A stretch of DNA of 64,000 nt from Paenibacillus taiwanensis DSM 18679 (GCF_000425125.1 NZ_AULE01000028.1:124001-188000), one strand, 5' to 3'. Counted from the stretch's first letter, positions 15,866 through 25,001 are shown. Notes: generated from the letters alone by a model not told the origin. Program-made: numbers and translations.

Positions 15866-17476
15866 TTAATACACGTTAAATGCCCATAACGAATACCCCC
15901 ATATGCTTGCACGCTCGACTCCTTGCATCCGAATATATCGCCCTTGTACGTTTAATCCGTCAATGATTTCAATACCACCTAGACTGGATGATGTTTCATA
16001 AATAACGGTCCAGTGTGTTGCATCATCCGATATTTGCAGCTTGTAGGCTTTGGCATGAGCCGATTCCCAGTGAAGTCGGACTTTAGAGATGAGCGTCCGC
16101 TCTTCTAAATCAATGCAAATCCATTCCTGATCCGTTCGCTCGCTGCTCCAGCGTGTATAAGGATTGCCGTCTACCACATGTTGTCGCACATTTTCATGTG
16201 TTTCTTCTGAGGAGGCGGTAACCGTCTTATACAATGCTTTGTCGAGCAGCAAAGCTTTGGATTCAGTCAATGTAATCGGATGATAAGTATCCTTAACTGG
16301 CCGGCCAAAAGCATCAACAACTTTTAAAGTAATGCCATAAGGCGAACGGGAATCGAAGTTGGACAATTGAATTTGCGGTGATGTCGTCTTTCCTAAAAAT
16401 TTCGTGTGCTGATAGCAGTGATAGGAGGCGACCCACAGGTTTTGCTGCGGCTCATCCCAGAACAAATTCAACTTGTTGTCGGTCAAACTGTACTCGACAT
16501 GGGGAATACTTGCCGGTAGGATAAACGCATCGAATACATTTGCGTTGGTCTCCTTGCGCATAACCTCTTTTGTTACAGCAAGCACATGTTGCTCAATCGT
16601 TAGAAGTTTCTTGATTTCTAAACCTAGTTGCGGATTAATTTGACGTGACATAATGGAAGTCAAAATCATATATTTACACAGCTCGATCCGATCGGACACA
16701 TAAGAGTATGCGTCAGCCAACGGCTCAGGGTAATTCATAATTTTAATGTATTTGGAAAATAAAATTCTGGACCCAGAAAGAATCGCTAACGCCTCAACTA
16801 CATGAGTACAGGCTTCTTGCATATCAGCAAAATGCATCAAATTCCCCTGTAACAGCTGCTGAATAGCTGGATAGAGAGGGAAATCGCTATCAATTTGTGC
16901 CATATGTTGCTTCATCGCTTCATGGAACAGTGTGATCTTTGCATCATCAAATACGATTTGGTCCAGATCCAGATAAGCAACGCTTCGAATTTGGGGCAGA
17001 GCGCCTTCATAGGCCGTCGCAATAATCGCACGCTTATAATCAGCCTCGTATTCTTCATCATGAATATGAAACGTATCTTCCTGTTCATTGTAGGAAGTAA
17101 TGGTGAAGGAATGGGTGCCCTCAGGTGGGATAGTTGTAAGCTCAACATGGGGCAAATATTTGCCTTTTGTCCATACAAATACGTCTTTTTGTTCAGACAA
17201 TAACCGACGAATATGGTCAAAGGCCTCGTCAAAAGTATCAAACGCATCATACACGTACACCTTGCCAAAATGTTCTGTCTCACTCATTAGCAGGCTGGGA
17301 TACTCAGGTCTCATTGTTTTTTTGAGTACAGCTTCTTTGTATACTGTAGCCGAATCCTCGTAGACGTTATAAAACATGTAGTCAACTTGAATTCCTTTAT
17401 GGAGCATGGTGTACATGAGCTGGAGCTTCCTGCAATTTAAGTAGTGCCGATTAAAATAATTATCGTACCGATACAT
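15866..17476 (-). CDS. BtrH N-terminal-like protein with C-terminal discoidin (F5/8 type C) domain
   Basis: Large 536-residue protein without signal peptide. The N-terminal half (about 5-330) resembles the BtrH/C39-like fold found in peptide and aminoglycoside biosynthesis. It has an early NC motif with C15 (HYLNCRKLQLMYTML) and an HSFTITSYNEQEDTFHIHD block (about 122-140), where related proteins have the catalytic His and an Asp. About 345-400 may be a small fibronectin-like linker. The C-terminus (about 405-536) is a discoidin/F5-8 type C domain (VVDGNPYTRWSSERTDQEWI, then RYIRMQG), which usually binds sugars or lipids. Such proteins often sit in NRPS or RiPP clusters, but no such genes surround this one. 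Peptidase or acyltransferase activity is inferred. Confidence 0.65.
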   Translation of the reverse strand: MYRYDNYFNRHYLNCRKLQLMYTMLHKGIQVDYMFYNVYEDSATVYKEAVLKKTMRPEYPSLLMSETEHFGKVYVYDAFDTFDEAFDHIRRLLSEQKDVFVWTKGKYLPHVELTTIPPEGTHSFTITSYNEQEDTFHIHDEEYEADYKRAIIATAYEGALPQIRSVAYLDLDQIVFDDAKITLFHEAMKQHMAQIDSDFPLYPAIQQLLQGNLMHFADMQEACTHVVEALAILSGSRILFSKYIKIMNYPEPLADAYSYVSDRIELCKYMILTSIMSRQINPQLGLEIKKLLTIEQHVLAVTKEVMRKETNANVFDAFILPASIPHVEYSLTDNKLNLFWDEPQQNLWVASYHCYQHTKFLGKTTSPQIQLSNFDSRSPYGITLKVVDAFGRPVKDTYHPITLTESKALLLDKALYKTVTASSEETHENVRQHVVDGNPYTRWSSERTDQEWICIDLEERTLISKVRLHWESAHAKAYKLQISDDATHWTVIYETSSSLGGIEIIDGLNVQGRYIRMQGVERASIWGYSLWAFNVY

Positions 17477-18057
17477 GTGTCATACCCCCTTATTGGTAAT
17501 AGATCCATAGAGTCTAGGTGCGCTTGTTCGTTTCTGTAGTGGCGTTAGCTTATTAGTTCAAGTGTAATAAACTGTTAAGCCTACTCATCAGCAGTACCAG
17601 ATGATAGTGATAGCGTGAAGATCAGATGTAAGACTGGATTGGAGTGAAGCCTCTGGAGTAAATCGTACGTATGTGGCGAAATCTGTCAGGTGTAGTCGGG
17701 TAGAACTTTAAGTTAAGCACATTAAAAATAAAGCTGATCGAACTTATGCGTGTTAGCTGAATTGTACAAAGTCAAGCCGTGATGAGCAAAGTGGATTGTA
17801 ATGCGTAAGCGCATACATATGTAGAAAGTATAGTAACTAAACGTTGTGTGGTTGATAGCTAAATCGTTTATATCATTTGTCGAAGTTAATTGTCAACTAA
17901 TGTAAATTTATGGGATGGTCAGGGGCAGTGCACTGCCATGCATAATGATTGTACTATCGCTTTAGTCTAGCTTGTTGGCAACATGTAGAACTGTTATGAT
18001 GATGGTGAAATTGTGCACCATTTATTAGGATATAAAAGAGAGTAGAGGGGGAGCGGT
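17477..18057. other. Long intergenic region without a recognisable gene
   Basis: These 581 bases separate two divergent genes. No open frame with a plausible ribosome-binding site is visible. A perfect 14-bp palindrome GGCAGTGCACTGCC lies at 17924-17937, and a TTTGTCGAA (Spo0A-box-like) at 17876-17884. Both are upstream of the N-acetyltransferase gene and may be chance matches. Confidence 0.4.
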
Positions 18058-18879
18058 ATGGACAATCAGAGCCATAGGCTGCAAGCGGATGCGCATGCCT
18101 ATTTGAGGCGCATCGGCTATGATGGAGAACTGCATCCAAGTGTGGAGACATTAGCTAGATTACAAGAGTGTCACCTCCATACTGTACCTTTTGAAAATCT
18201 GGATATTATGGAGGGCATCCCGCTATCGCTAGAGATCCCTGATCTTATAGATAAGGTTGTGCACAGGCGCAGGGGTGGTTATTGCTTTGAATTAAATGCG
18301 TTATTTGGTTGGCTGCTGCGGGAGCTTGGTTTCTCAGTGACGAATTTAATATCTCGTTTTTGGCGTGGGGATTTATATTTACCCCCTATGCGTAGTCATC
18401 ATGTGTTACAGGTGACGATTGGGGCCGTATCTTATTTGTGTGATGTTGGGGGCGGAGGAGGCACACCATGCAGACCCATCCTGCTGCAAGAAGGGCTAGT
18501 GCAAGAGCAGGGGCAGGAGTGCTATTGTGTGCTGAATGATCCCCAGTTTGGTTTGGTGCTGTGTGAGTGGAAGCAGGAGGAGTGGAAATGGATTTATTCA
18601 TTCACAAAAGAGCCGCAGTTGCCGATCGATTATATAATGGCTACCTATTGGTGTGAACATGCACCCGAATCAAAGTTTACCCAGAACTTGATATTGGCAT
18701 TACGGACTCGTGAAGGACGACATACCGTGTCGGGAGATGAATTTCGTATCTACATAGGGGATGAGGTTACGAGCTTTGTTCCGCAGTCACAGAAGGCGTA
18801 TGAAGAGGCGCTGCTTACCTATTTCGGAATTGAACAGGCACAGAACCGAATGATCCACTTAAATACGCAACGCCGATAG
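18058..18879 (+). CDS. Arylamine N-acetyltransferase family protein
   Basis: Cytosolic enzyme of 273 residues that moves acetyl (or another acyl) groups from CoA to aromatic amines, hydrazines or amino-group acceptors. The catalytic triad is visible with family spacing: C76 in RRRGGYCFELN, H114 in RSHH and D129 in CDVGG. The usual DVGFG is DVGGG here, a change next to the catalytic Asp. VPFENLDI near residue 43 is another family signature. AGGGGGAG lies before the ATG. The substrate in this organism is unknown; a role in secondary metabolism (as in rifamycin amide synthases) cannot be excluded. Confidence 0.92.
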   Translation: MDNQSHRLQADAHAYLRRIGYDGELHPSVETLARLQECHLHTVPFENLDIMEGIPLSLEIPDLIDKVVHRRRGGYCFELNALFGWLLRELGFSVTNLISRFWRGDLYLPPMRSHHVLQVTIGAVSYLCDVGGGGGTPCRPILLQEGLVQEQGQECYCVLNDPQFGLVLCEWKQEEWKWIYSFTKEPQLPIDYIMATYWCEHAPESKFTQNLILALRTREGRHTVSGDEFRIYIGDEVTSFVPQSQKAYEEALLTYFGIEQAQNRMIHLNTQRR

Positions 18880-19017
18880 CGGGGCAAGGTTACGTTTATC
18901 GCGTAAGCCGAACATAAATGTGAGGGCTGTAAGGCGTGGGGATTAGGCAGACTAATTATGTACAGCATACAGGTAGTGAGTCTAACAGCAGCATGTAGAT
19001 CCGCTTGCCCAAGCATA

Positions 19018-19047
19018 ACAAAAAGCAGAGGATGATCTCCTCTGCTT
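19018..19047 (-). terminator. Terminator downstream of tRNA-Asp
   Basis: Perfect 10-bp stem AAGCAGAGGA/TCCTCTGCTT (19023-19032, 19038-19047) with a 5-base loop. On the minus strand it is followed by a T-run, the right orientation to end the tRNA transcript. Confidence 0.8.
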
Positions 19048-19090
19048 GTACGTGCATCTAATAGAATAATAGTATGATGATCAGGTATAA

Positions 19091-19167
19091 TGGCGGAGCT
19101 GACGGGATTCGAACCCGCGGTCTCCTGCGTGACAGGCAGGCATGTTAGGCCTCTACACCACAGCTCC
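19091..19167 (-). tRNA. tRNA-Asp (anticodon GTC)
   Basis: Read on the minus strand, 77 bases fold as a cloverleaf. The acceptor stem is GGAGCTG/CAGCTCC. The anticodon arm is CCTGC-CTGTCAC-GCAGG, giving anticodon GTC. The T-arm is GCGGG-TTCGAAT-CCCGT. The discriminator base is G and CCA is encoded. A terminator follows about 45 bases later. Confidence 0.96.
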
Positions 19168-19260
19168 ACAACAATTTAACGACATTTAGTATCTTATCAT
19201 ATAGGAGATAGGTGTTACAAGCATCTTTTTATATGATCGGGACATCGCTATCCACAACCT

Positions 19261-20547
19261 TTATCGCTTCACCACCTCGAAATTTTCATCGATAAGCAGC
19301 CAATTTTGTGGGAAATCCAGGCCCAGCTTCCAGTAGCTAATGCCTCGAATACCTAACTCCTTTACCAGATCAAATTTAGCCTGAATCGAGCGAGCATCTT
19401 CGAACCATACGATATGTTCCTTCCGATTGTCATCCCAGTAGCGGAAATAGGGGGCTTGTGCCTCCGTGTCATATTGGATAGCAGCGTGGCGTCGTCTAGC
19501 CAAGTCAGTAGCGGCTATCGGACTTAAAGCACGTGCATAAGGGCCGCCTTGCACAAACGGAAGCGTCCAATCGTAGCCGTACAGGTTCTGTCCCATCATA
19601 ATTTTGGAGGCTGGTATTTCGGTTTTGGCGTATTCCAGCACGGTCCGTACGGGGCCAATCGGTGAGACAGGCATCGGCGGGCCGCCGCTGTAGCCCCATT
19701 CGTATGTCATAATGACGACAAAATCGGCTACTTCACCATGTACTTTGTAATCATGAGCCGTGTACCATGCGCCACTCTGCGAAGCACTGGTCTTAGGTGC
19801 GAGCGCCGTAGACATAAGAAAGCCCTCATCGTGAACGCGCTTAGAAGCTTTGCGCAAAAAGCGATTGTATGCCTCTCGGTCCTTTGGACGCAAATGCTCG
19901 ATATCAAAATGAATGTCGTTAAACTTTAATTCCTTTGCCATCCGTATAATGTTGTCGAGCAGCTTATTTTGCAGCTGATCACTGTTCAGAATCGTTTCAC
20001 CGAGTTCGGCACTGAACTGATCCTTCTCCAGATTAGTTACAACCATCATAAGTGTGACCTTGTTACGTTCAGCAATGGAGGGCAACTGATCAAGCGGTGG
20101 AGCTAGCAAGGTCGCATCCCGCTGAATGCGAAAGCTGAACGGGGCAAGATAGGTGAGATGTGGAGCTGCATTTTTCGCGGCATCCGTTAAATTTTTTGAG
20201 ACGACACGGCCTCGTGGTTCAAGGTAGGCGTTTATCTCAGCCTGTGTGCGCTTGGCAGGAGGGATGTATAGGCGCTGGCCTGCGATAAGGGGCTTATTAG
20301 GTTTAATGTTGTTGACGGAAGCCAGTTGTTGTGCCGTAATGTTAAATTTTTGCGCCACATCGTCTAATGAATCGCCCTGCTGCACCCAGTAGTACTGACC
20401 AACAATCGGGATTAATAGAGCTTGGCCGACGATGAGCGGTTGATTTACGGTCATGCCGTTAGCGTCAGCGATGTCCTCTAGCGGGATGCTATACGTTTTT
20501 GACAATACATAAAGTGACTGACCTTGCTGTACAACGTGAATTTGCAT
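19261..20547 (-). CDS. sleL: Spore-cortex-lytic-type GH18 glycosidase with two LysM domains (SleL/YaaH-like)
   Basis: The ATG at 20547 is chosen: AAAGGAG precedes it and the first LysM domain starts at residue 2. The frame continues upstream without a ribosome-binding site. The 428-residue product has two LysM repeats (about 2-46 and 50-95) that bind peptidoglycan, then a GH18 TIM barrel (about 105-428). Its catalytic DxxxDxE motif is FNDIHFDIE and the conserved WKLGLD strand lies near the end. There is no cleavable signal peptide, typical of SleL/YaaH enzymes that reach the spore by cortex binding. Known relatives are N-acetylglucosaminidases that cut cortex fragments during germination. Confidence 0.9.
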   Translation of the reverse strand: MQIHVVQQGQSLYVLSKTYSIPLEDIADANGMTVNQPLIVGQALLIPIVGQYYWVQQGDSLDDVAQKFNITAQQLASVNNIKPNKPLIAGQRLYIPPAKRTQAEINAYLEPRGRVVSKNLTDAAKNAAPHLTYLAPFSFRIQRDATLLAPPLDQLPSIAERNKVTLMMVVTNLEKDQFSAELGETILNSDQLQNKLLDNIIRMAKELKFNDIHFDIEHLRPKDREAYNRFLRKASKRVHDEGFLMSTALAPKTSASQSGAWYTAHDYKVHGEVADFVVIMTYEWGYSGGPPMPVSPIGPVRTVLEYAKTEIPASKIMMGQNLYGYDWTLPFVQGGPYARALSPIAATDLARRRHAAIQYDTEAQAPYFRYWDDNRKEHIVWFEDARSIQAKFDLVKELGIRGISYWKLGLDFPQNWLLIDENFEVVKR

Positions 20548-20960
20548 GTTTGATCTCCTTTCCTTTTTGAAGCCATATTGGATGCTATTTACGGATACGT
20601 GCAGCGGTGCTCTTTTCATTTGAATTAGGCTATGCACCTAGTTGATGTGGGGTGAATCGCTTTAGAAGGCAAGAGAAAAGCAGGTGCTGGACGAAAGCAA
20701 AATGTGTAGACTGCATGTGGTCGCATCAGAGAAAGAGGCAAGGGGGTTGCTACATAACCACTATACAAATTGGCTTGATTTGAAGCAGAAACTGTTCTAA
20801 TGTTGCCTTAGATTAAAAATGAGAGATTCATCGATCATAGAGTGGGCAACAAGCGGCTGTTTGAGCCTCTTTTTTGCAGCATGATCATCCCGATGTAACT
20901 CTTCTAAAGCAAGGTAAGAGTAGATTTCGGAGTACAACTGACTGAAATGGAGTGAACGTT
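20548..20960. other. Intergenic region between divergent genes
   Basis: Promoters for the GH18 gene (leftward) and the EEP gene (rightward) should lie here. A short GGCT-GTTTG-AGCC stem followed by a T-run near 20854-20874 could be a weak terminator or attenuator ahead of the EEP gene. No gene is seen. Confidence 0.35.
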
Positions 20961-21848
20961 ATGAAGCAGCAGGAAACACGGGTTGAAATGGATCATGAAC
21001 TGAGAGTAATGTCTTTTAATATTCGTAATGGACAATCCGGGGACTGTCAGGAGAACGGTTGGGGATTACGGGCGCAGATGGTTGCAGGTATGATTCGATT
21101 CCATCGTCCTGATCTGGTAGGCTTGCAGGAAGTGCTGGTTAATCAAGTAGAGGACTTACAGAAACTGCTGCCAGCGTATACATTTGTAGGAGTTGGCAGG
21201 GACGATGGCGTACGACAAGGGGAATTTGTTAGCATCTTGTATCTTAAAGAGCGCTTTGACGCACTGGAGAGCGGCTCATTCTGGCTGTCGGAACAACCAG
21301 ATGAAGCTGGCTCGATGGGATGGGATGCGGCCTGTACGCGGGTGACGACCTGGGTAAAACTGCGAGATCGTCGATCCGGCACGGTATTTGTCCATTTAAA
21401 TACCCATTTCGATCATGTGGGGGCATTGGCGGTGGAGAAGAGCGCCTATTTACTGCGTGAGCGAGCTGCACATCTGGCTGGTTCGTATCCTGTTCTCGTG
21501 ACTGGAGATTTTAATTTTACGTCCTCCTCGTCAGCTTATCCTGTCTTATGCGGTATAACTGATAAGGACGGTTTACGTCTAAAAGATGCTGCTGAAGCAG
21601 CTGACTACAAACATTTCGGCCCGACTTTTACGTTTCACGGGTTCGAAACCGGCGAAGTGGCTGCACAGTTATTTCCGGATCATTGCAAAAACGAGCAAAT
21701 GCAAGGTCTGGAGTTTGACGCGCCAATTGATTTTATATTTGTTGATGAGCAAGTTCAAGTGCGGTGTTATGGCATCATTTCGGATCATCACGTTGGTCGG
21801 TTTCCTTCCGATCATTTTCCAATTGTAGCGGACATAACATGGGGGTAG
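20961..21848 (+). CDS. Endonuclease/exonuclease/phosphatase (EEP) family hydrolase
   Basis: Metal-dependent phosphoesterase of 295 residues from the ATG at 20961, which has GGAGTG eight bases upstream; a GTG three codons earlier is also in frame. EEP motifs are complete: MSFNIRNG (metal-binding Asn), GLQEVLVNQ (metal-binding Glu), VHLNTHFDHVG, GDFNFT and the C-terminal SDHFPIVADI (catalytic Asp-His). No signal peptide is present, so it acts in the cytosol. This family includes nucleases, sphingomyelinases and sugar-phosphate phosphatases. The form here resembles the single-domain bacterial members of unknown substrate. Confidence 0.88.
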   Translation: MKQQETRVEMDHELRVMSFNIRNGQSGDCQENGWGLRAQMVAGMIRFHRPDLVGLQEVLVNQVEDLQKLLPAYTFVGVGRDDGVRQGEFVSILYLKERFDALESGSFWLSEQPDEAGSMGWDAACTRVTTWVKLRDRRSGTVFVHLNTHFDHVGALAVEKSAYLLRERAAHLAGSYPVLVTGDFNFTSSSSAYPVLCGITDKDGLRLKDAAEAADYKHFGPTFTFHGFETGEVAAQLFPDHCKNEQMQGLEFDAPIDFIFVDEQVQVRCYGIISDHHVGRFPSDHFPIVADITWG

Positions 21849-21965
21849 GGCAACGTTTCGGATGGCGCGTTTTGCGTTGGGATGATCGATGATACATAAT
21901 ATGTAGGACGTGCCTCCCGCTTTAAGGAGTAGGCAATTAACGACTTGGAGGAGAACGAAAAGTTT

Positions 21966-22712
21966 ATGGCCCAATGTTGGAGCGAGAAGCATTATATACA
22001 TGCAGATAATAGTGACTATAAGAAAGATTGCAAATTGTCGACCTTATTGGAATGGATGCAGCGTGCAGGTGATGCCGATATTGCTCAATCGGGAATTATA
22101 TTAGATCAACTGATGCAGCAAGGGATGGCATGGATGCTTACAACTGTGGATCTGGAAGTAAGCCGTATGCCGCGTTACGGGGAAACCATTCAGTTGGATA
22201 CTTGGCACAAAGGCTCTAAAGGTGTGCAGTGGCTGCGGGATTTTCGTATTTATGGCCCAGATCAAGAGCAGATCGCGCAAGCGAGAACGGTATGGGTATT
22301 GGTCGATTTGAACAAGCGACGTATATTACGTGCGTCTGCACTGCCGTATGACGTTCAGCCCTACACGTCAGACTCCGTTGGTGACGTGCCGGATAAGGTT
22401 GACATACCTCCGACTATTTTGCTGGACCATGCTTATCATTTTGAGGTTCGTCAGAGCAGTATGGATATGAATGGTCATATGAATAATGCGCGGTTTGCCG
22501 ACGTCTGTTTGGATGCTCTTACCATGAAACGGTTGGATGCTGGCATTACGCGTTTTCGAATTACGTATCATCAGGAGGCGAGGCTGGGTGAGGAGATTAC
22601 GGTGTTTCGCTCATGCGGCGTAGACAGTGGCAGCTGCTTTATTAGTGGCAGGTCGGGTGAAGGTAAAAAATATTTTGATGCAGAGGTATCGATAAAGCCA
22701 ACAATGTGTTAG
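21966..22712 (+). CDS. Acyl-ACP thioesterase family protein
   Basis: Double hot-dog thioesterase of 248 residues from the ATG at 21966; a TTG at 21945 gives seven extra residues and overlaps the GGAGGAG site. The N-terminal hot-dog (about 1-130) has MQRAGDADI and GMAWMLTTVDLEVSRMPRYG. The C-terminal one (about 150-248) has the catalytic Asn/His region in SMDMNGHMNNARFADV. The family releases fatty acids from acyl carrier protein and so sets chain length. It is followed by the hexanucleotide repeat and a terminator, and preceded by the EEP gene with a gap of about 120 bases. Confidence 0.88.
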   Translation: MAQCWSEKHYIHADNSDYKKDCKLSTLLEWMQRAGDADIAQSGIILDQLMQQGMAWMLTTVDLEVSRMPRYGETIQLDTWHKGSKGVQWLRDFRIYGPDQEQIAQARTVWVLVDLNKRRILRASALPYDVQPYTSDSVGDVPDKVDIPPTILLDHAYHFEVRQSSMDMNGHMNNARFADVCLDALTMKRLDAGITRFRITYHQEARLGEEITVFRSCGVDSGSCFISGRSGEGKKYFDAEVSIKPTMC

Positions 22713-22740
22713 CGGTAAATCTAAGATAAGGATATGCTGA

Positions 22741-22788
22741 GCAATAGCAATAGCAATAGCAATAGCAATAGCAATAGCAATAGCAATA
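22741..22788. repeat. Hexanucleotide tandem repeat (GCAATA)8
   Basis: Eight perfect copies of GCAATA stand between the thioesterase stop codon and its terminator. No copy is degenerate, which suggests recent expansion by slippage. They lie in the 3' untranslated region, so copy number should not change a protein. Confidence 0.95.
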
Positions 22789-22829
22789 GAACCTTTAACC
22801 CTCCATTTAACTAGGTTGAAGGTTCTTTT
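22789..22829 (+). terminator. Terminator after the thioesterase gene
   Basis: Arms GAACCTTTAACC (22789-22800) and GGTTGAAGGTTC (22814-22825) pair with a small internal mismatch and are followed by TTTT. Confidence 0.8.
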
Positions 22830-22902
22830 GCTGTTCAGCGGCATCGATGCTTCTGCTTCTTGTCAAACCGTTATGAAAGGAATCAGCTAACGTGCCATTT
22901 GC

Positions 22903-23745
22903 TTATGCTCGCAGCTTGGCGAAGTCGAAGGCGGGTACAAGACCTTCGTTCGCGGCTCGACCAAGCAGTGAAGTGATGGCATCATAACCTTCCTCTCCAA
23001 GGTTAGCGGTGAAGTGATTAACGTAAAGCTGGATGTGCTGCTTCGCCACATCAGCATCCATCTCTTGGGCATGCTGCAAAATATAATGCTGGGATGCCTC
23101 AGGATGAGCCCAAGCGTAATCTACGGATGCGCGCGTCCATTTGGTGAGCGCATCTAGGTCCATTGAGCGGTGGGCAATTATAGCGCCAAGCGGTATGGGC
23201 AGCCCTGTATCTGCTTCCCACCAATTCCCCATATCAGCCAGCAACGTCAGGCCATATGCCGGGTAAGTGAAACGGGCTTCGTGGATCACTAACCCAGCAT
23301 CAATCAAACCGTCACGTACGGCAGGCATAATCTCGTGAAAAGGCATGACAACAATTTCGCCTACACCACCAGGAACGTTTTGGGCGGCCCATAGCCGAAA
23401 CAGCATATAAGCGGTTGAACGGTCGCTTGGCACGGCGATACGGCGTCCGGCCAACACGCTCGGATCACGGGTATCCGTTATACTGCTGCGTGTGAGGACG
23501 AGCGGCCCGCACCCTCTGCCAAGCGCACCACCGCAAGGCAGCAGAGCATAATCTGACAGCACCCACGGCAGGGCGGCGTACGATATTTTTAATACTTCTG
23601 GTCCTTGACCACTAGCAGCCAGACGATTGGTAATGTCGATATCCGCATATTGAACATCCAGCTCAGGGGCACCCGCAATGAGCCCGTGTACCCACGCGTG
23701 AAAAACAAACGTATCATTTGGACAAGGAGAGAATGCAATCTTCAT
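22903..23745 (-). CDS. mqnD: 1,4-dihydroxy-6-naphthoate synthase (futalosine menaquinone pathway)
   Basis: Enzyme of 280 residues that converts cyclic de-hypoxanthinylfutalosine to 1,4-dihydroxy-6-naphthoate. It starts MKIAFSPCPNDTFVFHAWVH, the MqnA/MqnD signature, and has the periplasmic-binding-protein-like fold (SYAALPWVLSDYALLPCGGALG, GRRIAVPSDRSTAY, AGLVIHEARFTY). The ATG at 23745 has GGAGGTG upstream and overlaps the mqnB stop as ATGA, so the two are translationally coupled. MqnD is favoured over MqnA by the SPCPNDTF start and full length. The pair shows that menaquinone is made by the futalosine route; the other mqn genes are not in this window. Confidence 0.93.
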   Translation of the reverse strand: MKIAFSPCPNDTFVFHAWVHGLIAGAPELDVQYADIDITNRLAASGQGPEVLKISYAALPWVLSDYALLPCGGALGRGCGPLVLTRSSITDTRDPSVLAGRRIAVPSDRSTAYMLFRLWAAQNVPGGVGEIVVMPFHEIMPAVRDGLIDAGLVIHEARFTYPAYGLTLLADMGNWWEADTGLPIPLGAIIAHRSMDLDALTKWTRASVDYAWAHPEASQHYILQHAQEMDADVAKQHIQLYVNHFTANLGEEGYDAITSLLGRAANEGLVPAFDFAKLRA

Positions 23746-24449
23746 CTTAACACCTCCGAACATACGGTACTTGCGGCTTCGAGCGCTTGCAAGGCTTGTG
23801 GAATGCGCCATGCTGAGCGATCGCGCGGTCCGATCACGTTAGAGATCGAGCGCAGTTCGAGAAACGGGATGCCGCGCTGTTGAGCGGCTATGGCTACACC
23901 GTAGCCCTCCATCGCTTCGGCGGCTGCGCCTGGCACACGTTTGGCGAGAACGGCAGCGGAGCTAGCCGTACCTGTAACGGTGGATAACGTAAGCACAGGT
24001 CCCACACTTACGACAAACTGTGCGGCCTCTAATGCGGCTGCCAGTCGAGCAGCAAGCGAGGCATCGACGGCAGCTCTTGCTGACCCGAAGCCAAGCTCAT
24101 CTATGCTGATGAAGTCATTCTCTCCGTTCTCGGCTCCCAAGTCGGCTGCAACGACCTCACTAGCTACAACGAGTGAGCCGACTTCAGCAACGTCTGCAAA
24201 TCCGCCTGCAATTCCGGCGCAAATTACAAGGTCATATTCGCCAACAGCGAGAGCAGCTGCGGTACTGGCCGCCGCCGCTGCTGCACCAACACCACCTATA
24301 ACAACGCTGAATCGGGCATGGTCATTTAACCCCCGCAGCACGGCGTCACGCTCTGCTGCAACCGAGGTCACAACAAGTATCCGCTGCATTTCTTTATGCT
24401 CTGGTAATAAGCTCTCACCAGAAGAGGATTCAGAAGCTAGTTTGCTCAT
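23742..24449 (-). CDS. mqnB: Futalosine hydrolase
   Basis: Nucleosidase of the PNP/UDP phosphorylase fold (235 residues) that removes hypoxanthine from futalosine. Recognisable blocks are ILVVTSVAAERDAV, VVIGGVGAAAAAAS, DLVICAGIAGGF and the catalytic region AAEAMEGYGVAIAAQQRGIPFLELR, ending with ISNVIGPRDRSAW. The start at 24449 has AAGGAG ten bases upstream and gives about 20 extra residues before the usual MQRILVV start, which may be a second initiation site. It is unusually alanine-rich (runs such as GVGAAAAAASTAAALAVG). Overlap with mqnD is 4 bases. Confidence 0.92.
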   Translation of the reverse strand: MSKLASESSSGESLLPEHKEMQRILVVTSVAAERDAVLRGLNDHARFSVVIGGVGAAAAAASTAAALAVGEYDLVICAGIAGGFADVAEVGSLVVASEVVAADLGAENGENDFISIDELGFGSARAAVDASLAARLAAALEAAQFVVSVGPVLTLSTVTGTASSAAVLAKRVPGAAAEAMEGYGVAIAAQQRGIPFLELRSISNVIGPRDRSAWRIPQALQALEAASTVCSEVLR

Positions 24450-24678
24450 ATCTATAGTACTCCTTCATGTATGTGATTAAACGAAAAAAGCGCCACTACT
24501 AAGCTTGTCCTACTTGTGTACACATCCGGAGTACGGACGTGTTCGAAAAAGGATTAGCTCTTTCAGTTGGTCAATTCGTTCTCGGCGGCAATAAGGTCAG
24601 CCGTTCGTCGCTTCCCTTATTTCAAGTTATCGTGAATGGAGTCGTATGTAAAGGTAGGGATCATCATTTATTAGGAGG

Positions 24679-24891
24679 TTAGGCCAAGTGCTTCTGATCC
24701 GTCTGTTTGAATAGAACAACAGCGCCATCGTCATGCCACTTGCTGCGGCACATCGATCGGCGCTGTTCGGCTTTCTTATTCGGTACAACTTGGGTCATCG
24801 GCTTGCGCTGCCACGCTTGTCTGGACAGTTCAGGGTTCAGCTTGTTCTCGCGCTCTAGCTTCTGGCGGTTGCGCTTGGTCTTGCTGCTCAT
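24679..24891 (-). CDS. Small basic protein of unknown function
   Basis: The ATG at 24891 is chosen for its GGAGGTG; the frame extends upstream but without a start signal. The 70-residue product is rich in Lys, Arg and Gln (MSSKTKRNRQKLERENKLNP, then RKPMTQVVPNKKAEQRR) with one Cys and a KWHDDGAVVLF end. It has no membrane segment. Its size and basic character recall small nucleic-acid- or ribosome-associated proteins of Bacillales, but I do not recognise the family. It is divergent from the NAD salvage operon. Confidence 0.65.
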   Translation of the reverse strand: MSSKTKRNRQKLERENKLNPELSRQAWQRKPMTQVVPNKKAEQRRSMCRSKWHDDGAVVLFKQTDQKHLA

Positions 24892-25001
24892 TACATACAC
24901 CTCCAATAGAATTGATCTTATCATATGCGATGATGACGCAGCGTGCAAGTGGATAGACAACCCTGTGACATCGATTGGCGCAGAGGAGCACAAAAATAAA
25001 G

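Noticed and set aside
17924-17937. 14-bp palindrome GGCAGTGCACTGCC as an operator
   Set aside because: Perfect, but single and far from any start codon; no regulator gene is near, so no role can be claimed.
22741-22788. CRISPR-like array
   Set aside because: Hexamers are contiguous with no spacers, and no cas gene is present anywhere in the window.
22611-22844. Minus-strand frame with an Ala-Ile repeat
   Set aside because: Produced by the hexanucleotide repeat plus antisense of the thioesterase gene; no ribosome-binding site.
23941-24480. 179-residue plus-strand frame opposite mqnB
   Set aside because: It is antisense to a clear futalosine hydrolase; its Ala/Ser/Thr-rich composition is the shadow of the alanine-rich mqnB codons, and it has no ribosome-binding site.
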